From Seonamhaeicola sp. (lineage in GTDB: Bacteria > Bacteroidota > Bacteroidia > Flavobacteriales > Flavobacteriaceae): a stretch of DNA of 64,000 bases. The translations under genes were made by a program, and so were the position numbers. The notes beneath the pieces were generated by a model. The model saw nothing but the letters and a program-made list of their open reading frames with translations. It ran no database searches and was not told the DNA's origin. How positions within the stretch are numbered: position 1 is the stretch's first letter; each line of letters begins with the position of its first letter. Positions 45,501-53,196 of the stretch are shown here, in pieces. Location of the stretch: positions 186,001 through 250,000 of the forward strand of contig NZ_JANQJQ010000048.1 of assembly GCF_028281565.1 (NCBI RefSeq). Reading direction: 5' to 3'.

Positions 45501-45529
45501 AATTTTAATCTTACTTTAAAACTGTTCAT
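42509..45529 (-). CDS. SusC/RagA-type TonB-dependent receptor without STN domain (1006 aa)
   Basis: Outer-membrane glycan importer. A signal peptide (to about residue 25, NFYGQS) leads directly into the carboxypeptidase-regulatory-like domain (VRGTVQDVNGNPMPGVNILV). The plug follows (VVVIGYGAVKKSDLTGAVVS, SPLYVVDGFPYSDAG, LKDASAAAIYGSRGANGVII), and the barrel ends TFTFGLNLTL. Unlike the SusC proteins at 1 and 13960 it has no STN domain, which agrees with the absence of a sigma/FecR pair here and with control by the AraC or HTCS regulators. It is the first gene of the long minus-strand operon. Confidence 0.96.
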   Translation of the reverse strand: MNSFKVRLKFALLTMLMMWGSNFYGQSRSEVRGTVQDVNGNPMPGVNILVKGTSNGAASDFDGNYVIKIEDSESVLVFSYLGFVTQELKVAGRQVVDVVMQEDAESLKEVVVIGYGAVKKSDLTGAVVSLKAEKLEETPSPSVDVLLQGKVAGVQVTQTSGEPGAGVAVRIRGLSSREGSNSPLYVVDGFPYSDAGNLKQLNPNDIASIEVLKDASAAAIYGSRGANGVIIITTKSGKNNQKAKFEIKAQTGFQMVDRDRLNLITDPLTFASISNETLENDTRNVTPLYVGAVDPSTGVYYPSLLEIADGSWGINTDWADVILREALTQNVNIGITGGDDNTAYAVSGNIFDQTGVLIGNDYQNFTFRGRLDQKARGGFKYGTNLALSYVKRNRTQSGFGIGRSPLIPVFNPDGSYFTNGAGDFFNPVMLANEVTDVSNEYDVNALAYIDWNVVKNLNLRAQSGINLGHSIGDYYEPRTTSSGNLFNGVGEINNYTGYTLLNEAYVTYKNTFSEKHEVSAMAGYSSEKRQIRTSKLRGEGFVNDALGNEDLNAAMTRKLENWFQEQTLQSFISRLTYAFDDRYLLTLSGRYDGSSKFGALNKYGFFPSGAIAWKVHNENFMSDQNVVSTLKLRTSFGYSGNQAITPYATLNQYGSRRYFANGTLVTGYGPYQNGNPALQWETTSQLDFGLDLGLFNNRVSITADYYRKESTDLLRKQRLPFSSGFDDVWINGGKILNTGYDLSVDATILQGEFQWNILGTLSHNENEVVDIGEEGVGEGLRTGGYIESFRDYPTRWRNGQPMNIIVGYKVDGIVQSLAEGQEAGLVGDEAMPGEFKYVDISGPDGVPDGIINELDRTVIGSTQPDLVVGLTSEFRYKNFDFSAQVYGTIGNDIVAIKKFEGLRSLNRWTVDNRTNEWPSLRGGRLNKISDWWIEAGSFLRISNVTLGYSLPSETIPGVQNLRLYVTGTNLYTFTRFSGADPEIEGGVDYGTYPKYRTFTFGLNLTL

Positions 45530-45738
45530 ACATTAATTACTTAAAATTTAGAATTTAGTTTAGTTACTATTTAATATCTAGTTGACAAATTTACTAACTA
45601 AATATGTATTAAAACTAATACTTTAAAGCTACTATTTGATACAATTACAGTTCAAAAAACCATAAAAAATCCTTATAAACCTATATATCAGTTATTTAAA
45701 TCAAAAATCAAAAAACATACTATTATGAAATTATTTTA

Positions 45739-45746
45739 TATATTTG
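45739..45746 (+). promoter_or_regulatory. Possible Bacteroidota -7 promoter element upstream of the AraC gene
   Basis: TATATTTG matches the Bacteroidota -7 consensus TAnnTTTG. No clear TTG is seen about 19 bp further upstream. A start site just downstream would give a short leader to the ATG at 45768 or a leader of about 45 nt to the ATG at 45798. Confidence 0.35.
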
Positions 45747-45767
45747 TTTCAATCTTAGAGCATTTTA

Positions 45768-46667
45768 ATGCGATATAAACTACCAAAAACTAATAATATG
45801 AGCATTATAGAAAGAGAAATTACCCCGATTAAAGATGAAGATTTTTTCATTGTTCTAAATAATTACAATGCCAAATTCGACTTTCCCGTTCATTACCACC
45901 CTGAATTTGAGCTAAACTTTGTATTTAATTCCAATGGTAAAAGAATTGTGGGTGATTCTATTTTGGAATACTCGGCCTCCGACCTGGTATTAGTAGGCCC
46001 TAACACCCCTCATGCCTGGATGGGAAACAACAACCATGATGAGGCCCGCGTTATCACCATTCAGTTTCAGCAAAATTTATTCTCGCAAGAAACTTTGGAT
46101 CGCAAATTAATGACCCCGGTTCGGGAAATGATAAACAAATCATACAGGGGTATATTGTTTTCCGAAGAAACCCAAAAAACTATTTCCAAAAGGATTTTAA
46201 AACTTTGTGACATATCCGGTTTTGATTCTTTTCTTGAATTTTTGTCGATCCTATACGACCTTTCCATTTCAAGAAACCAAACATTATTAAGCAGCGCTTC
46301 ATTTGTAAACAAATTTGAAAACAGTAAAAGCGAACGCATAAAAATTGTTTCCGATTTCATATTGTCAAATTATAAAAATAACATCAAGTTAAAAGAAGCT
46401 GCGGATATGATAAACATGTCTGAAACCGCTTTTAGTCATTTTTTTAAAAGACACACTCACAGGTCTTTCACAGAATACATACACGATGTAAGAGTAGGAA
46501 ACGCTGCCAGACTTCTTATAGAATCTGAAGACTCCATTGCCGAAATTTGCTACGAATGCGGTTTCAACAACTTATCTAACTTTAACCGAATCTTCAAAAA
46601 GAAAAAAGGATGCACCCCAAGGGAGTTTAAAACAAGCCAGGAACTCATCCTAAAACACAAAGTATAA
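45768..46667 (+). CDS. AraC-family transcriptional regulator with N-terminal cupin (299 aa)
   Basis: The N-terminal sugar-sensing cupin (about 25-120) carries FDFPVHYHPEFELNFVF and VLVGPNTPHAW. The C-terminal pair of helix-turn-helix motifs (about 195-295) includes IKLKEAADMINMSETAFSHF and DSIAEICYECGFNNLSNFNR. It is divergent from SusC (238 bp between the starts), so it is the natural candidate activator of the mannan PUL. An in-frame ATG at 45798 (MSIIEREITPI) could be the true start, since the first 10 residues look unstructured. Confidence 0.9.
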   Translation: MRYKLPKTNNMSIIEREITPIKDEDFFIVLNNYNAKFDFPVHYHPEFELNFVFNSNGKRIVGDSILEYSASDLVLVGPNTPHAWMGNNNHDEARVITIQFQQNLFSQETLDRKLMTPVREMINKSYRGILFSEETQKTISKRILKLCDISGFDSFLEFLSILYDLSISRNQTLLSSASFVNKFENSKSERIKIVSDFILSNYKNNIKLKEAADMINMSETAFSHFFKRHTHRSFTEYIHDVRVGNAARLLIESEDSIAEICYECGFNNLSNFNRIFKKKKGCTPREFKTSQELILKHKV

Positions 46668-46672
46668 CATGC

Positions 46673-47776
46673 TTATTGCCAACTTATCTTATTTTGAATA
46701 AAACTTATCAAACTATCAGCCAACACTTGCTGTTCTTTTTCATTAGGATGGCCAGGCGTGTCCTTATAAGGGACAATTAAATAATACAGCTCGTTATCGT
46801 TTAACTCCTCTACAGCCCGCTTTATATATTCGCCCCATACAGAATCTTTACTTGTTGCATCCATGTTACCCAAGACACAAACTATTTTTGTATTAGGATA
46901 TACCTCCCTTAAACGCTTTATAAAATCCTTATAGGATTTCACTATATGACCATCGTCCGGAGTGCCGTTACCAAACTTCTTTTTAAAACCGGTTCTTTCA
47001 GGTAAATTAACCAGCCAGGAATCATTCTGAAACAAATTAATAACAACAATACCTGGCTTATAGCTATTAAAGTCCCATTTACTTAAGGAATCATTAGGAT
47101 TCAACCTGTCATAGAGCTCTCCCATAACCATATCATCCCAACCCAACATAATGCCTATACCACTTCTACATATGGCATGATACTCGGCATCAAAATACCT
47201 TGCGGTAATGGCTGCATAACTTTTATAATTATTGGTATAAGTGCTATCTGGCGAATCTTTTCCACTTAGATCTTCCACTGCGTATCCGGCAGTAATAGAA
47301 TCCCCATAAAATTCTATCTTTTTCTTTTTTGGTTTGAGCTTCAAAATTTCGGGATTTTCTCCCGCAACTGTAAAACCATAAACCTCTGATGTTCCTCTTG
47401 TCCACTCCGTCCGTTTGAATATTTTTATTATGTGCTGCTCATCCTGAAGCCCCCTGGCCAGATTATATGTTTTTCTTGTTTTATCCGGTCTTAATACCAA
47501 ATAGAGGCTATCATCTACAAACACATTATAATAATTATCTCCTTGATCATCTATCATATCAACGCTTAAACCTGTTCCTTTAAAACGCATTTCAATAGAT
47601 GTTCCCGACCAATACAGCCTCAGCCCTCCATCTTCACTAAACTCTGTTCTACCCTGTACCTTAATCTGAGGATTACCCATACTAATAGTCAGGGTTTTAT
47701 AAGCCGCACCACAGCTACATAAAAAAGTTCCTAAACAGAAAACAATGACTATTCTTAACACCTTTATTTTAGTCAT
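46673..47776 (-). CDS. CE2-type carbohydrate acetylesterase lipoprotein (367 aa)
   Basis: A lipoprotein (LCSC, Cys22) with the two-domain layout of family CE2: an N-terminal jelly-roll domain (about 38-145; LRLYWSGTSIEMRFKGTGL) and an SGNH domain (about 150-365). Ser160 lies in IEFYGDSITAGYAV, Asn251/Asp252 in FQND and a late His in PGHPNE. CE2 enzymes remove acetyl groups from plant polysaccharides including glucomannan. Its catalytic core is homologous to the middle module of the giant protein at 48033-52790. The stop faces the AraC stop 5 bp away, so the two genes converge. Confidence 0.83.
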   Translation of the reverse strand: MTKIKVLRIVIVFCLGTFLCSCGAAYKTLTISMGNPQIKVQGRTEFSEDGGLRLYWSGTSIEMRFKGTGLSVDMIDDQGDNYYNVFVDDSLYLVLRPDKTRKTYNLARGLQDEQHIIKIFKRTEWTRGTSEVYGFTVAGENPEILKLKPKKKKIEFYGDSITAGYAVEDLSGKDSPDSTYTNNYKSYAAITARYFDAEYHAICRSGIGIMLGWDDMVMGELYDRLNPNDSLSKWDFNSYKPGIVVINLFQNDSWLVNLPERTGFKKKFGNGTPDDGHIVKSYKDFIKRLREVYPNTKIVCVLGNMDATSKDSVWGEYIKRAVEELNDNELYYLIVPYKDTPGHPNEKEQQVLADSLISFIQNKISWQ

Positions 47777-47924
47777 AATATCTAATAATTAACATTTCGA
47801 ATGTATTCAGAGAAAAACCATACCAGTTATCAAAACTATTTAAAAAACCTAAACACCATGTAATAGTTTTAATAAGTTACCTGATAAAATTCAAAGTTTT
47901 TAAAACAAAATACTTGCCTTCAAA

Positions 47925-47963
47925 AAGAAAAGGGGCTTACCAAAAGATGGCATCCCTTTTCTT
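47925..47963 (-). terminator. Rho-independent terminator after the giant CE2-GH gene
   Basis: AAGAAAAGGG (47925-47934) and CCCTTTTCTT (47954-47963) are perfect 10-bp complements. On the minus strand the stem is followed by a T-rich stretch, so it terminates transcription from the gene ending at 48033, 70 bp away. Confidence 0.75.
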
Positions 47964-48032
47964 ATAACGCTACAATCAGTTTTCTGCCTAGAAAGAAATT
48001 CTAACTACCTGCAAACAAACAACAAACTAAAA

Positions 48033-51000
48033 CTATTTTTTAACAAACTTAAAAGTGCGTTCAACGCCTTTTACAGTACTGATTTTGATAAAATAAAGTC
48101 CTTTACTAACATTAGAAAGTTCTAAATTTATCACGCCTTCATTGGCTCCATTCAGACGCATTATTTCCCGACCGGATAAATTATAGACCCTGAGGGTTTT
48201 TATTTCAAGATTATGGTTCGTTATATATATCCTATCGGTTGCAGGATTTGGATACACTACAATGTCACCAACCTCATTCTTTTCATTAACTTCCAAACGC
48301 TCTTCCTTCTTAACATTCTTAGAGGCCGTATTAGAAGCCCCATTCAAAGCAGTTAATGCAATAGTTCTAAACTGGGCTTCTGTCGGCAATGCTCCCCCAT
48401 TGGCATTTTTAAAGTCAATAATGCCCTGCTTTGCCGCAGCATAATAGTTCTTATAGGTGTGATATATCTTTTGCTTTCTGTTAAGATTATCGACCATCCA
48501 AAAGCCATTCTGTGTATTCCAACCTGCTTTATGTTCATTTCCATAAAATGTCCAATACAAGGCAAAAGGGGCTCCCCATTCTAGGGCCGCTTTCATTACA
48601 TTTCTGGACCATGCATCTTGCTGTTCCTGATTCAAAGGCTCTTTATAATAATCATTAGCCGCTGGATTGTCTTTTTTCTCTCTTCCGTTAGGATATCCAA
48701 ACTCGCCTATAAAAACACGTTTCTCAAATGGTAAACCGGCTTTAGCAGGCAATGCATTTTCAAGAGCGTTTAAAACTTCAAACAAACTTGTTTTAACATC
48801 AGCTTCCGTATTGTATTGCTTGGTTGCATCGTAACATGAGTAAGACACAAAGTCTACATTCGTATGCGGCAATACGTGTGACATTATGCTTGGCAAGTTA
48901 TTATCTATAGTCCTTACTTTAGGAAGGTTAACCTCTACATAATTATATACTTCCACGTCATGATGAACGGTATGCGTTCTTGCACTATCAACTGCTCTTT
49001 GTCTTGCATTTAATTGTTGTATCATGCCATCTATTCTGGCCTGACTTACATTGGGATTCATAATATTCCAATCTTCTACCCCGGAATTAGCATTTACCAA
49101 TTCCCAATCTGCTTCCCATTGTCCAATAAAGAATTTCTTATTGGTGCCTTTATACCTGTCCAGCAAATACTCAGTTAGTTTGTAAACATTATCCTTTTCA
49201 TTATTTACTTCAGTGGGTGTTATACCATCTCTTATCCAAACATTTGGTGAGTACACCCATAAGAAAACATACTTGAACTCCTCCATATCCAGAGCATCCT
49301 TTAAAAACTGATTGCTGTTAATGGCATTTAAAGATGATGAAGAGCCCGGGTCCGGGCTTACATAATTCCCGGGAGAGAGCGTCATTTTCAATATATTAGT
49401 TCCCATCGCAGCCATACCTTGCGCCGTTTCCGTTAACTTATCCGTACTTGTAAATTGATAATCCGGTCCAAAGGTTTGTGTCCCAAAAATATAATTGAAA
49501 TCGTCGGGAACCGGTGAACTGCCAGGTGACGCTGTAGTACTCTGCGTAATAGAGCTACTAAAATTCGTAGACTCATTTCCGGCGACGTCTACCGATTTAA
49601 CTTTTATGCTATAAGATGTACTGGCCGTTAGATCATATAACAAAACTTTATTGGATGTTGTGGTCGTATGCAAAACATTATTTAAATACACTTTGTACTT
49701 ATCTACTAAACTATTATCCGTAGCCTTATCCCAGGACACCACCATCATATTATCTGTAACCTCACTTGCCGCTAAATTTGCAGGTGCTGTAGGTGGTTGG
49801 GTATCACCGGCAATATCAAATCGAATTAATTCATCAACGTACCAGGTTTGACCGGACACCCCATTATTATAGTCATTAGCATCTACCATAATCAGTAAAT
49901 CTTTATACTTACCGGAAGGTGCTCCGCGCATATCAAATATAAGTTCTTCCCATCCGGTTTCACCATTACCATGGGAGTAGGCAGCCTGATAATAATAATC
50001 GTTGTCATCATGCGGTACCTTTTGAAGCTTTAACTGAATCTGTCCTCTTCCATGCACCCCGTTAATTTTTAATTTAAAATATGGCTTCGTTGTAAAATCA
50101 AAAAACTGTGATGCACTTAGTTTTAAATAAGGATATGCGGAACCATTAGTAATCACTTTGGCACAACTTGCACTATTATTATCACTATTCACCACGGGGT
50201 TGGCTATAACTTCATAAGAGCACCCGCCATTAGCCCAGGTTGGTGTAACATCATCCCAGTTACTTACAACCTCATGCAATATTTGGTTGGTTGGCGGGGT
50301 GCTTCCCAACAGATTATTAGATTGTACTAAGCCTATAAGCAAATCGGACATCGTTTGTGCTCTAGCTCTACTTGGATGCCCCATGGACCCCGGGGTATTA
50401 ACATTTCCAGGGGTATGCGGAAAAATAAGCGAGTAAGTATTAGTTCCTAAAGTATTAGCTGCATTAGTAACGTAGTTTTGATAATCCGTATTTGCAGCCG
50501 CATCCATATCGCCAAGCGATAACACCACTGGGATCTGACTACCATTGGTATATTTTGCCCTAACATTATTTACGAAGTCGATGTAATTCTGCGTTATATC
50601 TCCATTAGCTGCAGCATTCCAATAATCATTCTGCCCCAGATTAATCACAATTAAATCCGGTGTCCATTGCGAAAAATCCCAGGCAAAACTAGCATCAGAA
50701 TCTAAAACTCTTGTATAGGTTGAAGTCATAGGAACACCTCCCCAGGGGTCAGATTTTAAAGCAATACCAGACCGCGCTATAACATGATACTCTGCATTTA
50801 AAGCTCGCGAGGCTAAACCGGAATACGAATAATAATTATTTTTATAAGCCGGTCCTCCATCATCTGCGCCATTGGTTCTTGCAAAATCATCAATGGCATA
50901 ACCCACAGTTTGCGAATCGCCATAATACTCAATTTTGTATTGCGGCTTGGTATAAGTTTCTAAAGTCTTTCCTGATTGTAATTCAAATTCCTCAAAAGCA

Positions 51001-52790
51001 ATATAACCATCAAACCCATCCGTTATTTTATATATTTCGGCCGTATGCGATTGATTACTATTGAGACCTGAGGCTAAAGTATACACCGATGTTCCTGCAG
51101 ACAATACCAACTTAGGTTGCGGTACACCGTCTATAACTACCTTAGCATAGTTATTACCATTGTTAGCTACACAATTAATTTTTGCCTTAAGTGTACTACC
51201 TTGAAATTTCATCCGTACGCCTGCACCTGGCCACGCTACTTTTGTAAACTGAGAATTCCTCTGGTCTATGCGTCCTATATAGGCTAATAATGCATTATTA
51301 TGGTTAATTATAGATGGCCCTCCACCGGCTGCGTTTGTCGTCACGTTAGCGGTATTACTTGAAACTGACTCATTACCTGCCGCATCGATAGCCTTAACAG
51401 TAAACGCATAGGATGTTGCTGCTGATAATCCCGAAACCGCATAAGATGTTCCTGTTGGAGATGCAATTAAAGTACCGCTCTGGTATACTTTATATCCTGT
51501 TACGCCAACATTGTCTGTTGCGCCACTCCATGATAAATCTACAGAACTCGAAGTAACATTAGATGAAGATAAGGTTGGTGCCGTTGGCGCTTGTGTATCT
51601 GTTGCGCTTCCGCCCAATGTATATGCAAAAGGCGCACTGGCATGTTCTATAAATGACTGATCAATAGCCTTTACAACATAATTATGACTGGTACCCTGGC
51701 TAATACCATTAATAGTATAAGCAGTAGCGGATCCGTTAGCCCACGCCACATAGCCATTATCCTTATAAATATTATATCCTTGTGGTGTATAATTTGTTGG
51801 TGCCGTCCAATTAAGTACAAAACCTGTTGCGGTAGCATTGGTAGCATTCAAATTAGTAGGCTCGTCACTAGCTCCGGAAGCCCCGGAGGTTTGTACAGCC
51901 AATGCAGCACTCTGAGCAGACTCGTTACCGGCTGCATCGGTTGCAGCAACCGTTACATTATAACTTGTTGAAACACTCAGCCCTGTTATACTTGTATTGG
52001 TTCCTGACACAGACTTATTCAAAGTACCATCCAGATAAACCTTGTATCCGGTAACACCAACATTATCAGTTGATGCACTCCAACTCAAATTAAACGCACT
52101 TGAAGTTATCCCCGAGCTTGACAGACCTGTTGGCACTGTAGGCGCTTGTGTATCTGAAGCTGCACTCGTAGTCACATTAGCAGTATTACTTAAAGCCGAA
52201 TTATTGCCGGCTGCATCATAGGCTGAAACCGTAAAGGCATAGTTAGTTGATGCCGATAAACCAATAGCTTGATACGTAGCCCCTGGCTGATTCGCTATTT
52301 CTGTACCATCCCTGTAGATCTTATAACCTGTAACACCAACATTATCCGTTGCCCCAGACCATGATAAATCCACTGTATTTTCTGTTATATTTGATGAAGA
52401 CAGCGTTGGTGCTGTTGGTGCTTGCGTATCACCTCCACTGCCAAGTACAAAATTAAACGTGGCACTGGCATGCTCAACAAAAGAACCATCCTGTATGGCC
52501 TTCACAACATAATCATGACTAATGCCTTGGGTAATTCCCGTAAAATTATAAGATAATGAACTACCATTTACCCAGGCTACATAACCGCCATCTTTATACA
52601 AATTATACCCTTGTATGGTATAACCTGTTGGCGCTGTCCAGTTCAATGTAAATCCATTTGCGGTTTCATTTGTGGCATTTAAATTAGTAGGAATGCCGGA
52701 TTGACCATAAGACTGGTTCCCGCCCAGTATGGAAAACACAAAAATCAGAAAACCGATTTTCGAAATACTTTTCTGCGATAATTTAATCAT
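48033..52790 (-). CDS. Giant secreted multimodular protein: five FN3, CE2 esterase, CBM-like, FN3, clan GH-A-like hydrolase, T9SS domain
   Basis: The 1585-aa product starts at the ATG at 52790 (MIKLSQKS); the frame is open 51 bp further. Approximate order: signal peptide (1-30); five fibronectin type III domains (33-490) in the order A-B-B-A-B by similarity; CE2 jelly-roll (about 495-610) and SGNH domain (615-825), with Ser626 in YYGDSQTVGYAI, GQND (near 721) and PGSMGHPSRA. Then come a binding-module-like domain (840-993), a sixth FN3 (1000-1085), and a barrel-like hydrolase (1095-1410) with FIGEFGYPNG (Glu1363, likely nucleophile) and Glu1226 in GQWEADW as a possible acid/base. The C-terminal type A sorting domain (about 1515-1585) has VVYPNPATDRIY. 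It would deacetylate and cleave an acetylated mannan outside the cell. The hydrolase family is not recognised. Confidence 0.85.
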   Translation of the reverse strand: MIKLSQKSISKIGFLIFVFSILGGNQSYGQSGIPTNLNATNETANGFTLNWTAPTGYTIQGYNLYKDGGYVAWVNGSSLSYNFTGITQGISHDYVVKAIQDGSFVEHASATFNFVLGSGGDTQAPTAPTLSSSNITENTVDLSWSGATDNVGVTGYKIYRDGTEIANQPGATYQAIGLSASTNYAFTVSAYDAAGNNSALSNTANVTTSAASDTQAPTVPTGLSSSGITSSAFNLSWSASTDNVGVTGYKVYLDGTLNKSVSGTNTSITGLSVSTSYNVTVAATDAAGNESAQSAALAVQTSGASGASDEPTNLNATNATATGFVLNWTAPTNYTPQGYNIYKDNGYVAWANGSATAYTINGISQGTSHNYVVKAIDQSFIEHASAPFAYTLGGSATDTQAPTAPTLSSSNVTSSSVDLSWSGATDNVGVTGYKVYQSGTLIASPTGTSYAVSGLSAATSYAFTVKAIDAAGNESVSSNTANVTTNAAGGGPSIINHNNALLAYIGRIDQRNSQFTKVAWPGAGVRMKFQGSTLKAKINCVANNGNNYAKVVIDGVPQPKLVLSAGTSVYTLASGLNSNQSHTAEIYKITDGFDGYIAFEEFELQSGKTLETYTKPQYKIEYYGDSQTVGYAIDDFARTNGADDGGPAYKNNYYSYSGLASRALNAEYHVIARSGIALKSDPWGGVPMTSTYTRVLDSDASFAWDFSQWTPDLIVINLGQNDYWNAAANGDITQNYIDFVNNVRAKYTNGSQIPVVLSLGDMDAAANTDYQNYVTNAANTLGTNTYSLIFPHTPGNVNTPGSMGHPSRARAQTMSDLLIGLVQSNNLLGSTPPTNQILHEVVSNWDDVTPTWANGGCSYEVIANPVVNSDNNSASCAKVITNGSAYPYLKLSASQFFDFTTKPYFKLKINGVHGRGQIQLKLQKVPHDDNDYYYQAAYSHGNGETGWEELIFDMRGAPSGKYKDLLIMVDANDYNNGVSGQTWYVDELIRFDIAGDTQPPTAPANLAASEVTDNMMVVSWDKATDNSLVDKYKVYLNNVLHTTTTSNKVLLYDLTASTSYSIKVKSVDVAGNESTNFSSSITQSTTASPGSSPVPDDFNYIFGTQTFGPDYQFTSTDKLTETAQGMAAMGTNILKMTLSPGNYVSPDPGSSSSLNAINSNQFLKDALDMEEFKYVFLWVYSPNVWIRDGITPTEVNNEKDNVYKLTEYLLDRYKGTNKKFFIGQWEADWELVNANSGVEDWNIMNPNVSQARIDGMIQQLNARQRAVDSARTHTVHHDVEVYNYVEVNLPKVRTIDNNLPSIMSHVLPHTNVDFVSYSCYDATKQYNTEADVKTSLFEVLNALENALPAKAGLPFEKRVFIGEFGYPNGREKKDNPAANDYYKEPLNQEQQDAWSRNVMKAALEWGAPFALYWTFYGNEHKAGWNTQNGFWMVDNLNRKQKIYHTYKNYYAAAKQGIIDFKNANGGALPTEAQFRTIALTALNGASNTASKNVKKEERLEVNEKNEVGDIVVYPNPATDRIYITNHNLEIKTLRVYNLSGREIMRLNGANEGVINLELSNVSKGLYFIKISTVKGVERTFKFVKK

Positions 52791-53196
52791 AGTATTAATA
52801 CTTTTTAGTTTAGCGTTATGCAATCTATTGATATACAACAAAATACATAAATACTTTAGCGCTCGTTTCTCATACTTTTATGACTAAAACCAAGAATAGT
52901 ATTACTTTATGTTATAATTAAATTAGCGACTCCTTAAATTAAACTGTGCTTATTATCACCCCTTACATAATGTACATTTATAAAACTAATGAGAAAAGTA
53001 AAATGGCAGCGCACCGGTTGAACGCTACTTTTTCATTTAGCCTAAAGACGAACGCTGTTAGATAACTATAAAATTGAAGTTAGCGTTTTGTTTTCTGTAA
53101 AATATGTAACTATGATCGTTACATGTTACATAGCCACACCGGTTGAATTTCACTATAATTACTTAAATTTATAATGGAATCAAATTTATTTTAAAC
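52791..53196. promoter_or_regulatory. Divergent promoter region between the giant CE2-GH gene and the HTCS gene, with repeated motifs
   Basis: About 400 bp without a gene. It holds an 11-bp direct repeat CACCGGTTGAA (53012-53022 and 53137-53147). It also holds an inverted repeat ATGTAAC (53104-53110) / GTTACAT (53118-53124), immediately followed by a second GTTACAT (53125-53131). The GTTACA motif recurs upstream of the next operon at 56189. These are candidate regulator sites; no further structure was seen. Confidence 0.45.

Noticed and set aside
51300-52700. Repetitive DNA that could suggest a CRISPR array or tandem repeat locus
   Set aside because: The repeats are long, imperfect and in frame; they encode the five FN3 domains of the giant secreted protein.
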